From Pseudomonadota bacterium (GTDB lineage Bacteria > Pseudomonadota > Gammaproteobacteria > Burkholderiales > Burkholderiaceae_C), in contig JAEZWW010000047.1 of the NCBI GenBank assembly GCA_023442945.1, forward strand, positions 1 through 64,000: a stretch of DNA of 64,000 bases. Reading direction: 5' to 3'. Positions within the stretch are counted from its first letter, which is position 1. Each line of letters starts with the position of its first letter. Both the position numbers and the translations under genes were made by a program. The notes beneath the pieces are model-generated. The model worked only from the letters and a program-made list of their open reading frames with translations. It ran no database searches and was not told where the DNA came from. Of this stretch, positions 60,547-64,000 are shown one piece after another.

Positions 60547-60564
60547 GACAGGCAAAGAATCGGT

Positions 60565-61341
60565 TCAGGCCACGGCGTGGGCGTGGTCGGGGGTGTGCAG
60601 GGCGGCGAGCAAGGCGCGGATCGGGTGCCAGCGCAGGTCCAGCTCGGCGTGCAGCGCGGCTTCCAGATCTTGCTGAAAGCCGGTCTGCCAGGCGACGGGG
60701 GCGGGCGCGTCGCCAGCCGCTTCGGCCGACGCGGTCGCAGCGGCGCGCAGCTGGGCAAAGCGCTTCTCCAGCAGGCCGGGCAGGGCGTCCAGCAAGCGGC
60801 GTTCGGGCGCGCCCAGCATGCGTTCCATCACCGCGTCCAGCGCGGCCAGGCGCGCGGGGGCCGACCCGCGCAGCTCCAGCGCGCGGCGCAGGCGGGCGCG
60901 CAGCGGGGCGATGCGGTCTTCCATGCTTTGCTGCTGGGCCACGATGTGGCGGCGGTAGGTGGGGAAGTCAAAAGCCATCTCGGTCGGCGCGGGCGTGGCG
61001 CTGGTGGCGATCCAGCCGGAGGTGGCGCTGCGCCGGCGCGGCACGGCGGCCTCGCGCCAGGGCGCGTCGTCGGTCAGCGCGCGGGTCAGCAGGGCGTGCA
61101 CGGCCTGGCTGTCGGCGGCGGCGCTTTCCGCGCTCGCGTCCTCATCGTCCGACAGCGGCGCGACCGTGAGCGGCTCTTGCAGCGCGGCGAACAGGGGTTG
61201 GGCGTCGGTCCAGCGCAACCAGCCGCTCAGCTGGTCGTGGAAGTCCGATGGCGGGCCACCCGCCGGCTGCACGCCCCAGGACGCCAGCAGGCGCACCAGC
61301 GCCGCGTCGGTAAAGCCTGTGCGCCGCGTCGCCGTCGTCAT
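60565..61341 (-). CDS. DUF3348 domain protein
   Basis: This 258-residue cytoplasmic protein is the first gene of the motor-like operon. The N-terminus (RRTGFTDAALVRLLASWGVQ; FHDQLSGWLRWTDAQPLFAA) and the helical C-terminal half (FDFPTYRRHIVAQQQSMEDR; LDAVMERMLGAPERRLLDAL; LDLRWHPIRALLAALHTPDH) are as expected for DUF3348. No enzymatic motif or membrane segment is visible. It is 18 bases from the DUF802 start. Function unknown; adaptor or regulator of the complex is possible. ATG start. Confidence 0.85.
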   Translation of the reverse strand: MTTATRRTGFTDAALVRLLASWGVQPAGGPPSDFHDQLSGWLRWTDAQPLFAALQEPLTVAPLSDDEDASAESAAADSQAVHALLTRALTDDAPWREAAVPRRRSATSGWIATSATPAPTEMAFDFPTYRRHIVAQQQSMEDRIAPLRARLRRALELRGSAPARLAALDAVMERMLGAPERRLLDALPGLLEKRFAQLRAAATASAEAAGDAPAPVAWQTGFQQDLEAALHAELDLRWHPIRALLAALHTPDHAHAVA

Positions 61342-61452
61342 GCCCGCCCGAATGCAAAGCCGGCGAGTCTACACGCCGCCCCCGGTGACCCCCGTCAGGG
61401 GCTGTAAGGGGCTGTAAGCGCGCGGGAGGCGGGCCGCAGGCGTTGCGACAGA

Positions 61453-61518
61453 TGCTCCTGAATCAGGAGCTGCTTGCGCAGAGGGTCGTAGGGCTGGCGG
61501 GCGATTTGGCTTGAAATG
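61453..61518 (+). repeat. Dispersed repeat type 1, copy 22
   Basis: GCTCCTGAATCAGGAGC, TGCTTGCGCAGAGGG, TCGTAGGGCTGGCGGGC, GATTTGGCTTGAAAT. The first stem is GCTCCT/AGGAGC instead of GCTAY/RTAGC, a compensated change. It is 90 bases from copy 23 in the same orientation. Confidence 0.9.
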
Positions 61519-61606
61519 TGGTGCGCGGGGCCGGTCAGCGCGCCGCACTTGGCGCCCGACGCCGCGCTGCCCGCCAGCGCCCCGCGTGCGGCGCGGGGTG
61601 GGCGTT

Positions 61607-61672
61607 TGCTCCTAAAGCAGGAGCTGTCCGCGCAGATGGTTGTAGGGCTATCGCCCGATTCAGGGCTTGATG
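61607..61672 (+). repeat. Dispersed repeat type 1, copy 23
   Basis: GCTCCTAAAGCAGGAGC, TGTCCGCGCAGATGG, TTGTAGGGCTATCGCCC (GGGC/GCCC stem), GATTCAGGGCTTGA. It contains the stop codon of the DsrE-like gene. Confidence 0.9.
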
Positions 61673-62133
61673 TAAGCGTAGCCTTCGCGCGACTGCAGCT
61701 GGGCGATGCGCGCCACGCCCGAAGGGGTGAAGTCGGCGTCCATGATGAACTGCTCTTTCTTCAGGTTGTTGCTGCGGATGGTGATTTCGCACACCTCAAA
61801 GCGCACGCCGCGGGCCTTCAGCGCGCTGACCAGGGCTGGGTAATCGATGTCGGGGTTCTTGGCGTCCTTGGCGCCTTCCATCAGGAATTTGACGCCGTCG
61901 GCGTGCGTCACCACGACGATCTTGGTGTCCGGCGCCACGTCCAGGTGGTTGCGGATGTTGCGCAGGCCCTTGGTCGCCTGGGCTTCGGAATTGTCGATGT
62001 GGTACACCACCTTGTCCCCGCCCTTGGCCGGGGCCGGTGTCTGTGCCGAGGCGCCCGTGCTGGCGACCATCATGCCGACGCCCAAAGTGCCTGCGGCCAA
62101 GACGGTGCGCAGCGCGTTGCGAAAAATGCTCAT
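61660..62133 (-). CDS. DsrE-family exported protein
   Basis: This 157-residue protein has a signal peptide (MSIFRNALRTVLAAGTLGVG, cleavage after ASA near residue 30) followed by a DsrE/COG1416-like domain: KVVYHIDNSEAQATKGLRNI, KIVVVTHADGVKFLMEGAKD, and ARGVRFEVCEITIRSNNLKK with the conserved single Cys. Such proteins are linked to sulfur transfer or sulfur oxidation, often periplasmic. The C-terminus (IKP, stop) coincides with the end of a type-1 repeat. It is divergent from gph, with an AGGAG element upstream of its start. Confidence 0.85.
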   Translation of the reverse strand: MSIFRNALRTVLAAGTLGVGMMVASTGASAQTPAPAKGGDKVVYHIDNSEAQATKGLRNIRNHLDVAPDTKIVVVTHADGVKFLMEGAKDAKNPDIDYPALVSALKARGVRFEVCEITIRSNNLKKEQFIMDADFTPSGVARIAQLQSREGYAYIKP

Positions 62134-62160
62134 CTCAAAATCTCCTCTAGGAATGGTTTC

Positions 62161-62880
62161 ATGTCACACCAAACACTAGCACAGCCGATTCGCGCGTGCA
62201 TGGTGGATCTTGACGGCACGCTGGTCGACACCCTGGGCGATTTCGAGGCGGCGCTGGGCGCCATGCTCACCGCGATCGGCCGCGCGCCGGTCAGCCGCGC
62301 GCAGATCGAAACCCTGGTCGGCAAGGGGTCGGAGCACCTGATCCGCTCCGTGCTGGCGCTGACCGCGCCGTCCGACGCGCCAACCGATGCCGCTGCACAG
62401 GAAGCCCTTGCCGAACAGGCCTGGGCGCACTACCAGGCGGCGTATGTGCGCATCAACGGCCAGCACAGCACGGTGTATGCCGGCGCCGAGGCGGGCCTGA
62501 AGGCCCTGCGCGAGCAGGGCCTGCGCCTGGCCTGCCTGACCAACAAGCCCATCGCCTTCGCCCGCCCCTTGCTGGCCGCCAAGGGGCTGGCCGGCTACTT
62601 CGACCACGTCTTCGGCGGCGACAGCTTCGCGCGCAAGAAGCCCGACCCGCTGCCGCTCTTGGAAAGCTGCCGCGCCCTGGGCACGCCGCCCGCGCAGACG
62701 CTGATGCTGGGCGATTCCAGCAACGACGCCACCGCCGCGCGCGCCGCCGGCTGCCCGGTGGTGCTGGTGACCTACGGCTACAACCACGGCGAGCCGATCC
62801 GCGCCGTGGACGCCGACGGTTTTGTCGACCGCATCGACGCGCTGACCCTGCGCGCGGCCACCGACACGCCAACGCAGTAG
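62161..62880 (+). CDS. gph: Phosphoglycolate phosphatase
   Basis: This 239-residue HAD-superfamily phosphatase is of the Gph type. The nucleophile motif is ACMVDLDGTLVDTLGDFEAA (motif I DxDGT), motif II is in LACLTNKPIAFARPLL, and motifs III/IV lie in FGGDSFARKKPDPLPLLE and LMLGDSSNDATAARAAGCPV. It removes 2-phosphoglycolate formed by DNA repair or oxygenation. The ATG giving MSHQTLAQ was chosen; the upstream extension crosses the DsrE gene and a repeat. AGGA is 9-10 bases upstream. Confidence 0.93.
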   Translation: MSHQTLAQPIRACMVDLDGTLVDTLGDFEAALGAMLTAIGRAPVSRAQIETLVGKGSEHLIRSVLALTAPSDAPTDAAAQEALAEQAWAHYQAAYVRINGQHSTVYAGAEAGLKALREQGLRLACLTNKPIAFARPLLAAKGLAGYFDHVFGGDSFARKKPDPLPLLESCRALGTPPAQTLMLGDSSNDATAARAAGCPVVLVTYGYNHGEPIRAVDADGFVDRIDALTLRAATDTPTQ

Positions 62881-62911
62881 CATCGGACCATCAACCCAAG
62901 GAGACCCCACC

Positions 62912-63874
62912 GTGACCACCGGACATGATCTGCTGGCGCGCGCGGCGGCCCAGCCCGAGGTGCTGCAATGGCACACCTGGGCTTCGCTGAACCCCGGCCC
63001 GGCGCTGGTGGTGATGGGCGCGGTGCACGGCAACGAGCGCAGCGGCGCCATCGCCATCGCCCGCGCCATCGACGACTTTCAGCACGGCCGTCTGATGCTG
63101 CAGCGCGGGCGCCTGACCCTGGTGCCCGTCGCCAACCCGCTGGCCTTCCGCCAGAACACGCGCGAAGGCGAACGCAACCTGAACCGCCGCTTCGTCCCGC
63201 GCGGCGATCCGCAGGACTACGAAGACCGCATCACGCGCCAGCTGGCGCCGCTGCTGGCCGCGCACGACGCGCTGCTGGACCTGCATTCCTTCCACACGCC
63301 GGGCGACCCCTTCGCCATGGTCGGCCCGCGCAACAACAGCGGCCCGCGCGAGCCCTTCGCCCGCGCCGCCGAAGAAATGGCGTTGGCGCGCGCCCTGGGC
63401 GCGCCGCAGGTAGTGGAAGGCTGGTTGGACATTTACGACCGCGCGGCCCGTGCGCGCGGCGAGACGCCGGACGACGAAGGCATCGGCACCAACGAGTACA
63501 TGCGCAGCCAGGGCGGTTACGCCGTCACGCTGGAAAGCGGGCTGCACGACGACCCCGAAGCGGTGGAGGTCGCCCAGCGCGCGCTGTACGGCGCCCTGGC
63601 GCACCTGGGCCTGGCCAGTGTGCCCGCGCCGCCGCGCTTTGCTGGCGCCGCCGCGCGGCTGAAGGAAGTGGTCCTGCGCGACGCGCCGGGCGACCGCCTG
63701 CTGCAGGACTGGCACAGCTTTGACCGCGTGGCCGCGGGTGAGCCGATCGCCGAGCGCGCCGACGGCACGCCGGTGGTGGCGCAGCAGGCCGGCTGCGTGC
63801 TGTTCCCCCACCCCGAGGCGGACGTGGGTCAGGAATGGTTTTACCTGGCGGAGCCGGGCTCGGCCGACACGTGA
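62912..63874 (+). CDS. M14-family succinylglutamate desuccinylase/aspartoacylase-like protein
   Basis: This 320-residue zinc hydrolase belongs to the AstE/AspA group of the M14 family. The zinc site is GAVHGNERSGAIAIARA (His and Glu) plus the histidine in ALLDLHSFHTPGDPFAMVG. FRQNTREGERNLNRRF binds the carboxylate in relatives. The catalytic glutamate is probably in YAVTLESGLHDDPE, and the C-terminal domain is beta-rich. The start is GTG with AAGGAG upstream. The substrate (an N-acyl amino acid or similar) is not evident. No partner pathway genes are adjacent; gph precedes it by 31 bases. Confidence 0.88.
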   Translation: MTTGHDLLARAAAQPEVLQWHTWASLNPGPALVVMGAVHGNERSGAIAIARAIDDFQHGRLMLQRGRLTLVPVANPLAFRQNTREGERNLNRRFVPRGDPQDYEDRITRQLAPLLAAHDALLDLHSFHTPGDPFAMVGPRNNSGPREPFARAAEEMALARALGAPQVVEGWLDIYDRAARARGETPDDEGIGTNEYMRSQGGYAVTLESGLHDDPEAVEVAQRALYGALAHLGLASVPAPPRFAGAAARLKEVVLRDAPGDRLLQDWHSFDRVAAGEPIAERADGTPVVAQQAGCVLFPHPEADVGQEWFYLAEPGSADT

Positions 63875-63909
63875 GGCCAGCGCCGGGGCAGGTCGGGCCC
63901 CGAGCGGGT

Positions 63910-63975
63910 TTTTAAGGAATGTGGGCCTCCGGCCCTACAACCACCTGCGCGGCCAGCTATCAAAAAGGAAGTAAT
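63910..63975 (-). repeat. Dispersed repeat type 1, copy 24
   Basis: On the minus strand TTTTTGATAGC, TGGCCGCGCAGGTGG, TTGTAGGGCCGGAGGCC, ACATTCCTTAAAA. Intergenic; nothing else is visible up to the end of the window. Confidence 0.9.
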
Positions 63976-64000
63976 GCGCGGGCGACGCGGCCCGCGCCCG

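Noticed and set aside
58669..61407. A 912-codon plus-strand frame opposite DUF802/DUF3348
   Set aside because: Leu/Gly/Arg/Gln-rich shadow of the Ala/Gln coiled-coil gene; no start context or homology.

Overview
The window is high-GC, gene-dense DNA with overlapping ATGA stop/start junctions, a meta-cleavage homoprotocatechuate (hpa) gene cluster, Bug-type solute-binding protein, pilT/pilU, a DUF3567 protein and many copies of a short dispersed repeat. Together these point to a betaproteobacterium of the Burkholderiales, most likely the family Comamonadaceae. I cannot name the genus. I found no rRNA, tRNA, CRISPR array, transposase, integrase or replication origin.

Layout. 0-7.2 kb: two genes of a COG4120/COG1101-type ABC importer, radA, small membrane or hypothetical proteins, an MFS transporter and a GAF protein. 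7.2-22 kb: a nitronate monooxygenase and class II aldolase, then hpaR, hpaG1, hpaG2, hpaE, a nitrilase plus Bug-protein pair flanked by a structured repeat, hpaD, hpaF, hpaH and hpaI, followed by a partly decayed lipoprotein/aldolase duplication and a panE-like reductase. 22-33 kb: an EamA exporter, a SEC-C protein, a broken AlkB-like gene, a SpmA/SpmB-like fusion, rsmI, yraN, diaA and dolP, a dehydrogenase, the pilus retraction ATPases pilU and pilT, and yggS. 33-46 kb: purU, a TetR regulator divergent from an acyl-CoA synthetase, a branched-chain-type binding protein, a single-chain biotin-dependent acyl-CoA carboxylase, cell-envelope proteins and a fumarylacetoacetase-family enzyme. 46-56 kb, minus strand: an AT-richer glycoside-hydrolase-like gene attached to the end of thiL, then puuD-like, ybdK-like, a CPA2 antiporter, a multi-membrane-span 'site-specific recombinase' family protein and apaG. 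56-64 kb: rpe, a four-gene operon (DUF3348, DUF802, OmpA/MotB-like, DUF2894) that looks like an ion-driven membrane motor with a long coiled-coil tail, a DsrE-like protein, gph and an M14 deacylase.

How the genes work together. The hpa genes encode conversion of homoprotocatechuate (3,4-dihydroxyphenylacetate) through ring cleavage (HpaD), dehydrogenation (HpaE), isomerisation (HpaF), decarboxylation/isomerisation (HpaG1/HpaG2), hydration (HpaH) and aldol cleavage (HpaI), under a MarR-type regulator whose probable operator overlaps its own start codon. No hydroxylase (hpaBC) is present. The nitrilase could feed arylacetonitriles into the route, but that is inference. The TetR, acyl-CoA synthetase, binding protein and carboxylase genes look like an acyl-CoA uptake/activation/carboxylation module.

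The strongest unexplained signals are: (1) 24 copies of a roughly 55-70 nt three-part repeat with compensatory changes in its first stem, found between genes, at start and stop codons, and in frame inside seven genes; (2) a second, roughly 105-130 nt repeat with covarying stems that brackets the nitrilase/Bug pair; (3) the motor-like DUF802/OmpA operon, which resembles ZorA/ZorB in architecture but has no known function.
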